Positions 45,673 through 58,484 are shown, counted from the first letter of the stretch. The stretch is DNA of 64,000 bases from Spiroplasma cantharicola (GCF_001281045.1 NZ_CP012622.1:124001-188000); one strand, 5' to 3'. Made by a program: numbers and translations. Notes: generated by a model not told the origin, from the letters alone.

Positions 45673-48090
45673 ATGGAATTTTCACATAAAGCAATAGAAA
45701 AAAAATGACAAAAATTTTGAGAAAAAAATAATACGTATAAAACAACAAGTAATAAAGATAAGAAGGCTTATATACTAGATATGTTCCCATATCCAAGTGG
45801 AGCAGGTCTTCACGTTGGTCATCCGAAGGGCTACACTGCAACAGATGTTTTTGCAAGAATGAGAAGAATGCAACAATATGATGTACTACATCCAATAGGG
45901 TGAGATGCTTTTGGGTTACCAGCAGAGCAATATGCTTTAAAAACGGGAAATGACCCAAGAGAATTCACAGCTAAAAATATTATTACTTTTAGAGAACAGT
46001 TAAAAAAATTAGGTTTCAGTTATGATTATAATAAAGAAGTTAATACAAGTGATCCAAATTACTATAAAATTACTCAATGAATTTTTCAACAGCTTTATAA
46101 AAAAGGTTTGGCTGAAATTAGAGAAGCAAGTGTAAATTGATGTGAGGGGTTAGGAACTGTTCTTGCAAATGAAGAAGTTGTTTCAATAAATGGGAAAATG
46201 GTTTCAGACATTGGTGGTTTTGAAGTAGTTAAAAAACCAATGAAACAATGAGTTTTAAAAATAACAAAATATGCTGATAGACTATTAGAAGGTCTTGACT
46301 TATTAGATTGACCAAATTCAGTGAAAGAATTACAAAAAAACTGAATTGGAAAATCTGAAGGAGCAATTATTAAGTTTGATGTTAAAGATAATAAAGAGAA
46401 AATAAATGTATTTACAACAAGAGCAGATACAATTTTTGGAGTTTCTTATATTGTTCTTGCTCCTGAAAATAAGTTAACTTTAAAATTAACTAAACCAGAA
46501 AATAAAGAGCAAGTTGAGAAATATATTACTTTAACAAAAAGTAAAACTGATGTTGAGCGACAAGATGATTCAAAAGAAAAAACAGGAATCTTTACAGGTA
46601 GTTATGCTATAAATCCTTTTACAAAAGAACAATTACCTATTTGAATTGCTGATTATGTTTTAAATGATTATGCAACTGGAGCTGTAATGGCTGTCCCTGC
46701 ACATGATGAAAGAGATTGAAAATTTTCATTAAAGTATAATTTAGCAATAAAATTTGTTTTAGAAACTAAAGATGAATCTAAAGCATTTGTTGGTGAATCA
46801 AACTTAATTAATTCAGATTTTTTAAATGGTTTGTCTAAAACAAAAGCTATTGATTTAGTAATTAGTAAATTGGCAAAGGAAAAAAAAGCTGAAAGAAAAA
46901 TTAACTATAAATTAAGAGATTGATTATTTTCAAGACAAAGATTTTATGGAGAACCTTTCCCAGTAGTTTTTTTAGAAGATGGTCAAATTGCTTTAATTGA
47001 TGAAAAAGATTTACCATTAGAATTGCCAAAAACAGACTATATTAAACCATCAGGTACTGGTGAATCACCACTGGCAAATTTAACAAATTGAGTAAATATA
47101 GATTTCAAAGGCAAAAAAGCGAAGAGAGAAACAAATACAATGCCGCAATGAGCAGGAAGCTGTTGATATTATTTAGCATATATTTTAACAACAAGTCCTA
47201 ATAATTTGGTAGATATAAACTCAAAAGAAGCAATGCAATTATTTAAAAAATGATTACCAGTTGATCTTTATATCGGTGGACAAGAGCACGCTGTTCTTCA
47301 TTTACTCTATGCAAGATTTTGACACCAAGTATTATTTGATTTGGGAATTGTACCTTCAAAAGAACCATTTCAAAAATTAATAAATCAGGGGATGATATTA
47401 GCAGATAATGGTGAAAAAATGAGTAAATCAAAAGGGAACGTAATTAATCCTGATGAAATAATTGAATCACATGGAGCTGATACTTTAAGGTTGTATGAGG
47501 TATTTATGGGTCCCTTAGAAGCTTCTTTACCTTGAAGTTATAAAGGTCTTGATGGAGCTAGAAAGTGACTTGATAGAGTCTATAGAATGATTGAAAATAT
47601 AAAGTTAACAGATAAAAATAATGGCAATTTAGATTTCATTTATAATGATGTTGTTAAAAAAACAACTCAAATGGTTGAAGATTGCAAATTTAATACTGCT
47701 ATTTCTCAATTAATGATGTTTGTAAATTCTGTTTATAAAGAAACACAACCAATTTATAAAGAGTATATTTTTAATTTCATTAAAATGTTGTCAGTTTATG
47801 CACCTCATTTAGCTGAGGAATTATGAGAAAAACTTGGTAATAAATCTAGTGTCTGTTTAGAAAAATGACCAACGCATGATGAAAGTAAATTATCATTATC
47901 AATTGTTACTATTGCTGTTCAAGTAAATGGTAAGTTAAGAGCAACATTTGAAGTTGATAAAGGTACTCAAAAAGAGTTATTAATTGATAAGGCTAAAACT
48001 TTAAATGTAATAAAAGAACAAATTAAAGGTAAGCAAATATTAAAAGAAATAGCTGTTTTAGATAAAATTGTAAATATTGTTATTAAATAA
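45673..48090 (+). CDS. leuS: Leucyl-tRNA synthetase
   Basis: Charges tRNA-Leu; class I synthetase. 805 residues, the usual bacterial length. The HIGH region is [17 protein letters not shown]; the editing domain includes [17 protein letters not shown] and [22 protein letters not shown] is [10 protein letters not shown]; the C-terminal anticodon-binding domain ends in VNIVIK. The many Trp codons are mostly TGA, hence the broken look of the frame. ATG 45673 follows AGAGGTAATATA. Confidence 0.97.
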
Positions 48091-48172
48091 TTTAGATTAA
48101 AACATTTTTATGTAATTTACATATTTTTCAACTACAAGAGAATATAATAAAAATATTAAAGGAGGATTTTTT

Positions 48173-48697
48173 ATGGATAAATTAATTTTAAGTAATCTTC
48201 AAGATTACATTAATGAACATATTAAGATGCAAATAAATTGTTTTAATATGAGTAGAAAATGTGATGAACTTGGCTACCCAGGTTTTACTCATTTTTTTCA
48301 AGTGCAAGCTCAAGATGAGTTTTTACATCAAAGAAGAATAATGAATTATCTTTTAGATAAAGGTCAAGGATATAAAATTTCTTCAATAGAAATCAAAAAT
48401 AAGGATTTTAAAAATATTGTAGAAATTTTAGAAGAGTATATTACTTGTAGAACACATTTTGCTAAAATTACAGACGAATTTACAAAAAATGCAAAAGATA
48501 AATCTGATTTTACAACAGTAAAATTCTATGAATGATTTGCCATTGATTTTTTTGAAGAAATATCAGAAACCAATGATTTACTTGATTGAATTAAAATGTC
48601 TAATGGAAATCACTATGAAATAGATAAGAAAGTATTAAAAAGAGAAAATCCAAATACTTTAGCAGTTATTGACCCATTTGCACCGCATCAAGATTAA
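48173..48697 (+). CDS. Ferritin-like protein with altered ferroxidase site
   Basis: 174-residue four-helix protein aligning with FtnA-type ferritins (GYPGFTHFFQVQAQDEFLHQ corresponds to the family's GFxxFFrxhAQEExxHxxR region). Comparison by eye with E. coli FtnA suggests that Glu17 is Gln and Glu94 is Arg, and Gln127 is Phe, while Glu50, His53 and Glu130 are kept. Iron oxidation may therefore be lost and the protein may serve as a partner subunit or have another role. ATG 48173 follows a strong AAAGGAGG. It stands alone with its own terminator. Confidence 0.82.
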
Positions 48698-48702
48698 GTA
48701 TT

Positions 48703-48730
48703 AATATCAGCCTTTTGGTTGATATTTTTT
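48703..48730 (+). terminator. Terminator after the ferritin-like gene
   Basis: AATATCAGCC-TTTT-GGTTGATATT followed by T's. Confidence 0.88.
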
Positions 48731-48779
48731 AATTAACTAAAAATGTTATAATAAAAAGGACAAAAGTGAGGGCTAATTT

Positions 48780-51700
48780 ATGTCAAATATTATTGAAAAT
48801 AATGCAGTTAAAGAAATAATATTAGATTTCTCATTTTTACAAAATGTTCAATTTAAGGAAAATCCAGCAGCTTTAGATCAGATAATTGAGCAGCTAGACA
48901 TAAGAGGTATAAATACTTGTGTGGAGTTTCAAAATTTCTTAAGAAGCTCATTGGCTAAAAAATCCTTTATATGTCTTTTAGACAATAAAACTAGACAATT
49001 TTCTAAAAAAGATAAGAGCAAATCATCTTATAACGGAATTATAAGAATTGAGCTAGATTCTAAAAATCAAAGTTTACTACCTGAGGGAACTTATCTAGGA
49101 TTTTATGTAAATATTGATACTATGAATGCTTCTTTAATCATAAGTTCTATATTTATGACAAGATTAAAGCCATTGGCTCAAGAATTTGAAACAATAATAC
49201 AAGAATCACAAATCTTAATAATTAGAAATCAAGGTCAAATTAAAGATGATGAGTTAATTAGAAGAAATGTTTTAAACTCATCTAATATTTCACAAATTGG
49301 TAAATTATTATCAACATTTGAAGAAGAAAAAGATAAATGGTTAAACTATTTAGAATTTAGTGATGACCTATTAAAATTGGATAGAAAAAAATCATTGCCC
49401 TATTTAGGGTTGAATTATCAAAAAGTAATAAGAATAGATAAAATTTATTTTGATTCAAATTTATTTGAATATGAAATAAAAGAATTTAAGACGAAAGCTT
49501 ATAAATATTTATTAGTTAATTCTGAATCGTATTTGAAAAGTAAAAGAATTCAATATCAAATATCTTATGTAGTTACACTTGATCTTTTATTAGATGAACT
49601 AGAAAAAGTTAATAAAATTAAAAAAACAAAAGATTTATCTTTAGTTCCAATAAAAATGAATAAGAATATTTTAACAACTCATGAGCTTGTTAAAAATATT
49701 TATGAAATTTTTGATTTTGACCTTGATAAAATAAATGAAATAAAAAACATTTTGCAAGTTTCAAATATGTTGGGTGTTTTAGAAGAGGAAATAACTTTTG
49801 CAGATTATTGAATTAAGAATAGTAAAAATATTTTCCTTGGAGAGAAAAAAGAATTTGATACATTAATGAAAAATAATCCTAAAGAAATGCAACAATGAAA
49901 AATAAAAAAAATAAATTTTGAAATAGAAGAGGATTTTGATGAATCACTTTTTTTAAATAATAATTTGGAGTCTTTAAGTTCAGGCTATCTTGCATATACT
50001 GGTATTGGTGAAGACGTTTTAATTGAAAGATCTAAGCAAGTTATTAAAAAAATATCAGAGGGAAATACAAAAAACCCTTACTTAATTAATTATTTATTTA
50101 ATACAAAATTAGTAGAATTATCTGAGGTTTCAAATGATATTAAAATAGATGATGATCAGTTCACTTTTACTTTAAATTCAGAACAAAAGGAAGCTGTAAT
50201 AAAAGCTGTTAATACAAAAGATATTTTTATTTTACAAGGTCCTCCTGGAACAGGTAAAACACAAGTTATTAGTGAAATTATTACTCAATTAACTAAACTG
50301 AACAGAAAAGTTCTTATATCAAGTCAAAATCATGAAGCCATTAAAAATGTTGTTGATAGATTACCAATTGACCCTAATCTTAATAAAATAAGATTAACAA
50401 ATCAATTAAATATAAAGTCACAATCTTCAAATGGTTATTCTCCAGATAGAGTGCTTTACAATTATTATAAGGCAATTGGAAAAAGAGCTTTTGATGATAT
50501 GACAAATGATGAAAATCTAATAAGAGAATTTAATAATTATAAAAGTGAATTGGAACGATTAATAAATGCAAATAAAAGTTTTTATCAAAATAATACTCAA
50601 GTTAGATTAATTCAAGAAAAAATTGATGAATTAAATAATCAATTAATATCTTTTAAAGAAAAAAACTTAGATAAAATAAGATCTAAAAATTTATTAAAGG
50701 AAGAATTAATTAATGTAACAAATTTAATTGAAACAATATCTACAAAGGAATTTGATGCTTCTATTAATGTAGGAGAAAGAATAATTACTTGTTTTGAAAA
50801 TTCAATTAAATTTGAATTAAATAATTTTGTATATATGAACTTAAGTTTTGAACCAAATGATTTTTTGAATCCATATTTATTAATAAAGGAAATTGTTAAT
50901 GATATTTTTTATAAAAATGAGGCTTTCTTAGAAATTAAAAAAGCAAAATCAATTTTAAATAAATATAAAAGAAATGCAGATTTTGATTTAGCTGAAAAAG
51001 AAGAAAGTAGAATTCAGGGATTAGAACAAATTTTAAGAACGGATACTAAAATTAATGAGTTAAATAAAATATTTGAAACTTTCTTAGTTAGTTTGAGAAA
51101 TTTGAAAGTAGAGATTGAATTAAGATTACAAAATAGAGAAAATGAAACTTTTATTGATCTCGATTTAGATAAATTAGAAATTGAAAAAAATCAATTGATA
51201 GTAACAAAAAATAATTTAGGAGAAAATGCTGGTTCGAGTGCAAGAGAACTTAGAGAGCTCATAAAAATTGTCAATGATAAATTTTCTTTAAATTTAGGTC
51301 TAACAGATATTGATTTAGAAGATCAAGTGAAATCTGAACTAAAAAAATTAGAAAAAAAATTACAAGATGGTAAAGAAAGAAAAGAAAATTTCTCAGAAAT
51401 GTATAACTCAATAATTAATTATTTAAATAACAATTATAAAATAACTAATAATTTTGAAGAAGAATTAGCTTCAAAAAATTTTACGGGACAAACTTTTAAA
51501 GATAGTCAAAAATATATAAATACTATTTTAGATAATTTAGTTAATGTATATTCAATGACATTAACTTCTACTAATTTATTTAAATTTACAAAAGACAATT
51601 TTGCAAATAAATTGGGATTAGAAGAATTGAATTTAAGAAATATGGATGTCGATGTTGTTATAATTGATGAAGCTTCAAAAGCAACAATTATAGAAATTTT

Positions 51701-52637
51701 AATGCCGCTAATTTATGGGAAAGCATTAATATTAGTAGGTGATTATAGACAATTACCTCCAATTTTAAAGTTGCAGCCAAATGATGTTGAAGATGTTAAT
51801 AAGCATTTTAAAAAAGATTATAGTTATAATTTAATGTACGAATTATTAGATGACTCTGCATTCAAGAAACTTATTGCAGCAAAGAATAAAAATATAACTA
51901 CAATTTTAAAAACACAGTATAGAAGTCATGAACAAATTATGGATATTGTAAATAAGTTTTATGATGGACAACTAAAAGTTGAATCACAAGTAAGTGAGCA
52001 AAAGAGACATGATTTAAAAATAGTTAATCAGTTTAATAAAGAAATTATTAATTCAAGAAATTCTGTGTATTGAGTTGATTCTACATATAATTTAAAAAAT
52101 GAAATTAGTTATGAGCAAAGTGAAGAATTCTCAACAAGTTTGTTTAATGATCTAGAAATAAAAATAACAAAGGAATTATTAACTAAACTTGATAAAGCTG
52201 TGTTATCTAAAAATCTAAAATTAAAACCAAGTGTTGCTGTAATTAGTTTTTATGGACTACATGTAAATAAATTAAAAAAAGAAATTAATGCTTCAACTTT
52301 TAAAAATATAAATTTAATTATTAACACGGTTGATGATTTTCAAGGAAAAGAAGCAGATTATGTTTTAGTGAATCTAGTTAGAAATCCAGAAAAGTTATCA
52401 ACTAAATCTGGAAGAGATTTTTTAAAGAAATATGAAAGAATAAATGTTGCATTTTCAAGAGCAAGAGAATTGTTAATAATAGTTGGAGCTCAAAGAGCAG
52501 TAAATGACATAACAGTTAAAATACCAACGATTGATGACCCAAACATTTCAAATAGTCATCAGGTTTATGCTGACATAATTTCAAAACTAGATTTTGAAGG
52601 AAGTTTATTAAAACCAAATGAAATAATGGAGGATTAA
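48780..52637 (+). CDS. SF1 DNA/RNA helicase (UPF1/DNA2-like, AAA_11/AAA_12)
   Basis: 1285 residues, first of a five-gene operon. The N-terminal 395 residues are not recognised. After DDDQFTFTLNSEQKEAV comes motif I GPPGTGKT (487-494), motif Ia ISSQNHEAIKNV, then a long coiled-coil insertion (about 570-900), motif II VVIIDEASKAT, motif III GDYRQLPPI, and motif IV-VI elements LKTQYRSHEQIMDIV, VDDFQGKEADYVLVNLV and NVAFSRARELLIIVG. This is the UPF1-like SF1B group, ATP-driven 5'-to-3' helicases. The large insertion in the first RecA domain is unusual. The next gene starts 4 bases after the stop. Confidence 0.92.
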
Positions 52638-52641
52638 AAAA

Positions 52642-54915
52642 ATGATATTTAATAAAATTGAAATTCAATATGAAAAATTTTATTTACCATTAAAAATAAA
52701 GTATTCTGAAATCAGAAAGCCTACATTTATGGAATTTTTAATTTTATTAATTATAATAGAACATCCAAATAAAAATAAAAATATGGAAGAGATTTTGGAA
52801 ATTGATTTTAACATTAAAAATAAAATTCTTTTCGAAAGAGCTTTAAGAGAACTTATAAATTTTAAAGTAATAGAGATTGGAAAAAATAAAGTTGGAGTAG
52901 GCCTTTTAAATATGCATACACCAATAAAAAATTTCTCAATTGATTTAAATTTAAAAGAAGAATTCAAAAAGGGAACCTATACAATATCTCAAGATAATAA
53001 ATTTCAAGATGTAAAATTTTTTGCAGATCCTATTTTTAAAAATAAGGAAATTATTACAGATATTAATTGAAAAAAGAGAGTAGCAGATGTTAAATTTACA
53101 CACAAACTTTCTATATCAATTGATAAGAAAGAATTTTCAAATAAGGAATGACTTTATAGTGGATGTTCGGAATTTATAAAACAAAATTCTGATATCTTTG
53201 GAGATAATTCATATTTGAGAGATGTCTTATACGATGCCCAACAATCAATACAAGACGCACACAATTTTGAAAAATACATTCAAGTTGATACAGCAGCAAT
53301 TGAAGCTTGAATTGAAATATTTGATAATGGTGCTTATAAAATTAAAACAGAAAATAAATTATTTGATGATTATTTAAGATTAAATCCAAAGATGAGTTTA
53401 GATATTTTAAAAAGTATTTTAAATAAATACGATGAAAAAATTAAAAAATTATTTATGCCAGAATTAAATTTTAAAAACAAACCAAATTTTATGCCTAACT
53501 GTGATTTATTCTCCAATTTAAATATTAAAACAAGCTATAACTTAATGTTAGTAAATGATCAATTTATAAAATCTGACGACGAAATTATAAAAAGTAAAGA
53601 ACTATCTAAAAATATAGAAATAATTATTTTTTATAACTCAAAAAGAAATACAAAAGTAGTAACTACAGTAGATAATAAATTAATTTTCTATGTTGATTAT
53701 ATTGATGATGAAATATTACAAAATAATTCTTTTGTTTATTTAGATTCAAAAAATGCATCGAATAGTTTTTTATTAGCTAATAAATCTTTTGATTCCATTA
53801 ACATTAATATTCCTGTTATTTATAAATACAAAAATCCAATTGAACCAATAGAACTTACAAAATTATTTTCTTCAAAAGTTTATGATGTTTTAGAAAAATT
53901 TGAAGACTCACTTATAAATAAAAAATATGATATTTCAATGAATATATATTTAATTTTGGAAAGACTTGGATTAGAAGAAAAAGTGTCTTCAATTTTGGAA
54001 AACTTTTTATTGAAAAGCATAGACTTTGGACAAAATTATAATGATATGAAAGAACATTTAGCAGAAAAAACTGACAGAAAATTAGCTTTAATATTAGAAA
54101 AAGTAGCAAAAAGTTTAATTATAAAAATTTCAAATGAAAGAACGGATGAAGAGTTATTTGATATATTAGAGAATTATCAATTCATTGATACAAAAAATAT
54201 ATTAGATATATTTGATAAAATAAATATGCAAAATACAATTCAAAATATTTATAAAATCAATAGCTTTTTAGAAAAACACTCAATTGATGGATGAAAGTAT
54301 AATGTTAGAGATTCATTAGTAGTATTAACAAAATTTTTTAAAATTAATAATAGAGCAGAGATGTTTGATGAAAATAAATATACATCAGATGTTTGAAAGC
54401 AACATGCTGAAACTTTAAATATAATTGGAAAAATAACAAAGGAGCTATATACTACAAATTATAAATTTGTAGAAGAAAATTATAAATATTTATTGGACTC
54501 AATTATAGAATTAGTTGGTAATTCATTAGATATTGAGAATTTTGATCAATATGTATTAAATCTTTCTGAATCACTAATAGATTTTTATAAATACTATTAT
54601 AAATATAAAAGTGAGCAATTTCCTTTAATGACAGAAGATTTAGTAGATTATAAAGTTAAAATTTTAGCAGGAAATTATATAAATAGAATTGAAAATGAAA
54701 TAAATGAATTTATAGATAAAAAGATATATAATATGCCAATTGAGTTAAAATTAGTATGAGTTAAGAATGTTTTAAATAAACCTGAAGTTGTTGATAAAAT
54801 TTTAAAGAATAATGATAATTATTACAAAAAGGCTTTAACTATTATTTTTGGTAAAGAAAGAAAATATACACAAGCTGATTTAACAAAATATAATCATATG
54901 TTTGGAGGAAAATAA
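52642..54915 (+). CDS. Uncharacterised 757-aa operon protein
   Basis: Second gene of the helicase operon, 4 bases after it, ATG preceded by GGAGG. No signal peptide or membrane helix. The first 95 residues look like a winged-helix-type start (PTFMEFLILLIIIEHPNK, FERALRELINFKVIEI). The middle (180-380) looks globular, and the C-terminal half is helical and Glu/Lys-rich (SLEVFxx-type repeats of helices, such as KIISNERTDEELFDILENY). I do not recognise the family. Its position suggests a partner that the helicase and AAA+ proteins act with. Confidence 0.8.
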
Positions 54916-54917
54916 TT

Positions 54918-56009
54918 ATGAGTATGTCTGCTGAAGAAATTCTTATTAACTGTGAAAAGCAATTTTCTTTCATTAAAAAAGACATTGATGTTTTAATTGA
55001 ATATATTATTGAACTAATTTCACAATGTGAACAAATTGATAATTCAGGATTTTATAAAAAAGAAATTGAAAAATTACTAGAGCAATTAAAAAGAGAAAAA
55101 ACTGATTTAGCCAAAAACACTTATGAAAGAGAACTTTCTTCAGATACACATATTGCAATTGAAACTTATCATGAAATCCAAAGATTTGCAGAAAGAAAAC
55201 GAGAAACAATTGCTGAATTTAAAACTCAAGTTTATAGTTTTAAAAAAGATGTTTTAATAAAAGAGCAAGAAAATATTTTAAAAGCTTTTAACAAAGATAT
55301 TTTTAAAGATTTAAATAGTTTAAAAAATGAATTAATTGCTAAATACAAAAATGACCAAGATAAGATTTATATTAAAAAAATGTTTGAAACTAATCAACAT
55401 AAATTAATTAACAAAACTTCGGATCAAATATATAGTTTGATAATGGAAGATTTAAAAGAATTAAAGGCGTCTAATCAAGTTATAGCAAAAGAAATCATAG
55501 GGGATTCAATTCAATTATATAAAGAAGATCTAGATGTTATAAAGGCAATTAAAGATTCAGCTAATAAATTAAGCTTACTAAAAGAATCAAAAAATTTTCA
55601 AAAAGATATAAAACAATATTTTTTAAGTTCTTCTAAATTAGCAGAACAAGAAGCAATTAGAAAAGATAATGTTATAAAAATTGTCAAAGCCATAAGAGAA
55701 GTTGGGTATATAGTTAAAGAAGAAAATATCAGAAAATTAGAAGAAAAAAATATGATTCTTATACATGGTGAAAAACTAACTGGTGAAACAGCTGACTTTG
55801 TTGTAAAATTAGATGGAAGTTTTGTTTACAATTGAGAAGGTTTTGAAGGGCGTGAGCATGATAGTGATGCCCAAGCTTTTATAAAAAAACTCAAAGAGTT
55901 TAACTTACATTCAAGTGATGAATTTAATAAACAGTATAGAGAGCCAAAATATATTGCCAAAAATAGGCAAAATATAAATAGTAAAAAAAATAAGAACTCA
56001 AGTAAGTAG
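54918..56009 (+). CDS. Coiled-coil operon protein with conserved-looking C-terminal domain
   Basis: 363 residues, third gene of the operon, 2 bases after the previous stop, with GGAGG upstream. Residues 1-230 are predominantly helical, Lys/Glu-rich coiled coil. The last 100 residues form a compact domain: an IREVGYIVKEENIRKL helix, a strand MILIHGEKL, and DGSFVYNWEGFEGREHDSDAQ. That pattern (strand-dG-strand-GFeG-helix) resembles the DUF2997/DUF1257 protein pair that sits beside AAA+ ATPases in other bacteria; I offer this as a weak resemblance only. A basic, disordered tail ends the protein. Confidence 0.78.
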
Positions 56010-56017
56010 GTGAATTT

Positions 56018-57829
56018 ATGAGTGTAAAAAGAGAATTAAATCAGTTAAAAAATTTAATTGGAATTAAAAAGGCAATTATAATTGAGGGAAATATAGATGA
56101 TATTTATGAGTTTGATGGTAAATATATAAATATTCACGACATTATTTTCAATATTTTTGATTACAAAAAATATTCAGATAAATTTATTTTTGATCAAAAT
56201 TCGGGTCTTAAAGGAAAAAAAATTACTAATTTAATAACTACTTCATCAAATAGACACAGTAGTAATGATTCTATTGGCAATGAATTTGAAGAATTATTTT
56301 CTGGTGATATTGACAAAAGTGATTATAAAGATCATCTAACTTTAAAAAAGCCAATTGATTTTTTTGTTCTTTTAAATAAAAATATTAATAGAGAAGATGA
56401 AAGAAAAATTGGATTTATAGCAGATTATACTAATTTTGTTTTTAGTGACCAAGGATTAGATATTGATGATAGAACTGTTCTAACAGAATTTTCAAAAACT
56501 TTAAAAGAATCTAATTTTTCAATTTCAAAAATTGATGAGTTAACAAATTGTATTGTTTTTTTAACTAAAAAAATAAATCAATTACCTCCAAGTTTATACT
56601 TAGATAATCCTGAAATTATCATTTCAACTTTACCAAAACCAAGTAGAGATGAAAGAAAACAATTTTTATCAACAATAAAATCAAGAATTCAAGTTACTGA
56701 TATATCAACTGAATTTGAAAATATAATTGATGCAACTGAGGGTTGAACATTAAAGGAATTATCTCATTTTGCAAAATTTACTTGTAATTTTGACACACCA
56801 CTTGTTTTTAGTAAGATGTTCAATATATATAATTATGGAGAGAAAACCTCTCCATGAGAAGAATTAAGTTATGAAAAAATGTTAACTATAAAAGAAGAGC
56901 TTTCTTCAAAAGTTATTGGTCAAGATGAAGCAGTTGCTAAAGTGGCAAAAATTATTTATAAAGCTTATACTGGCTTGACTGGAATTACTTATTCTTCAAA
57001 GAGAAGCAAACCTAAAGGAACTTTATTTTTTGTAGGTCCAACAGGGACTGGTAAAACAGAACTTGCAAAAGCAATTACAACTTTTTTATTTAATGATGAG
57101 GCAAATCTTATAAGATTTGATATGTCTGAATATGGACAAGATAATGCTGATCAGAAATTAATAGGAGCTCCTCCAGGTTATGTTGGTTTTGAAGGTGGTG
57201 GACAATTAACAAATTCTGTTAAGGAAAAACCATTTAGTGTAATTCTTTTTGATGAAATTGAAAAAGCTAGCCCTAAAATATTTGATAAATTTTTACAAAT
57301 TCTTGAAGATGGAAGATTAACAGATAATACAGGACAAACAGTTAGTTTTAGTGAAACATTTATAATATTTACTTCAAATATTGGAGCTGCCGAAGTAGAT
57401 CCAAATCAAGATTCAAAAGCAGTTCACAATCAATTTATAAGAAAAGTTCAAGATCACTTTACAAATGAATTAAATAGACCTGAACTATTAGGAAGATTTG
57501 GAAATAATATAGTTCCTTTTAACTTCATAAAAGATTTGAATTTGAAAGCAAAAATTATACGTCAAAAAGTTAAGCCAATTCAAATTGCAATTTATGAAAA
57601 GTACAAAGCAGAGTTACATATTGATTTAACGAATAGAACTGTAATTGAAATTTTATTAAAGAATGCAGATGAGAGAAGAGGAGGAAGAGATGTTTTAAAC
57701 TCTCTTGAGACTAACTTAGTAGATCCACTCTCAGAATTTATTTTTAATAATTTAAGAAATATAAAAATGGGAACTAAAATTTTGACTTCAACAAATGAAG
57801 GAAAGATTGTATTTAATATTAATGGCTAA
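56018..57829 (+). CDS. Two-module AAA+ ATPase with ClpB-D2-like C-terminal domain
   Basis: 603 residues, fourth gene of the operon. The C-terminal half is a clear Clp/Hsp100 D2-type module: VIGQDEAVAKVAKIIYKAY, Walker A GPTGTGKT (340-347), a YGQDNADQKLIGAPPGYVG pore-loop region, Walker B ILFDEIEKAS, sensor 1 FTSN, arginine finger RPELLGRFG, sensor 2 ADERRGGRDVL. The N-terminal 290 residues look like an older AAA module without a P-loop; they start with an EGNIDDIYEF motif and end with the helical TLKELSHFAKF. Unfolding or remodelling of a complex is the natural role; no protease is encoded here. It overlaps the next gene by 8 bases. Confidence 0.9.
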
Positions 57830-58418
57830 TTTAAATATTGGAAAGTTTCTTATGAATAGTGAAATTGAAGGACCAGGAACAAGATTTGTTATTTGATTTC
57901 AGGGATGTACAATAGGTTGCAATGGTTGCTCAAATCAGGAGTTATTAACCTTAGAAAAAAAGATGTTTATGCCAAATGAGTTTATTTATGAGAAAATCTT
58001 AGAGGCAAAGAAATTATTTAATATTGAAGGCATTACTCTAATTGGAGGAGAACCTTTTTTGCAACCTGATGGTTTAAAAGAACTTGTCATTTGAAGTCAA
58101 AAAAATAATCTTTCAGTAATTTGTTTTACAGGTTATATTTATGAGCAAATGCTTGAAGAACATAATGAAATTTTAAAACATATAGATATTTTAATCGATG
58201 GACCGTTTATTATGAGGCTTTTAGATAAAAATCGAAGACTTATTGGTAGCAAAAATCAAAGAGTAATAAAAATAACAAATAGATATAAAAACTGTGATTA
58301 TTTTGAACAACCTCATTCAGAAGTTGAAATACAAATCTATAATGATAGACTTTCAATGAATGGAGATGGAGCTATATTTGATAATGAAAATGGTGAATTT
58401 AATTTTAAAATAAGATAG
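57822..58418 (+). CDS. Radical-SAM activating-enzyme-like protein (NrdG-like fold)
   Basis: 198 residues, last gene of the operon; its ATG overlaps the AAA+ stop. The motif FQGCTIGCNGC gives Cys 29, 33 and 36, the CX3CX2C site for a 4Fe-4S cluster, and GGEPFLQP is the SAM-binding GGE motif. This is the short activase fold of NrdG and PflA, which generates a glycyl radical or other radical in a partner. Annotators may call it NrdG, but no nrdD-like reductase is adjacent. In this context a different target in the operon is more likely. Ferredoxin or another electron donor is not encoded here. Confidence 0.88.
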
Positions 58419-58430
58419 AAGGAAATAATT

Positions 58431-58484
58431 ATGAGTTTTTTAGTTAAAAGTATGGTGAATTTCTTCTCGTTTTCTCTTTTATAA
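58431..58484 (+). CDS. Putative 17-aa leader ORF
   Basis: Very short ORF MSFLVKSMVNFFSFSLL with AGAAGGAA 6-8 bases before ATG, 12 bases after the radical-SAM stop and 25 before the next gene. Its stop codon lies inside a perfect 24-base palindrome. It may couple translation of the downstream membrane protein to its own; it may also be a chance ORF. Confidence 0.4.
   Translation: MSFLVKSMVNFFSFSLL

Noticed and set aside
45653-45958. Minus-strand ORF opposite leuS, and other long minus-strand ORFs (for example 2339-2752, 30443-30907, 37938-38357)
   Set aside because: They lie opposite well-identified genes, lack ribosome-binding sites and have leucine/isoleucine-heavy shadow composition.
57822-58418. 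Anaerobic ribonucleotide reductase activator NrdG
   Set aside because: Motifs fit the activase fold, but no nrdD is present in the window and the gene overlaps the AAA+ gene, so a specific nrdG symbol is not supported.
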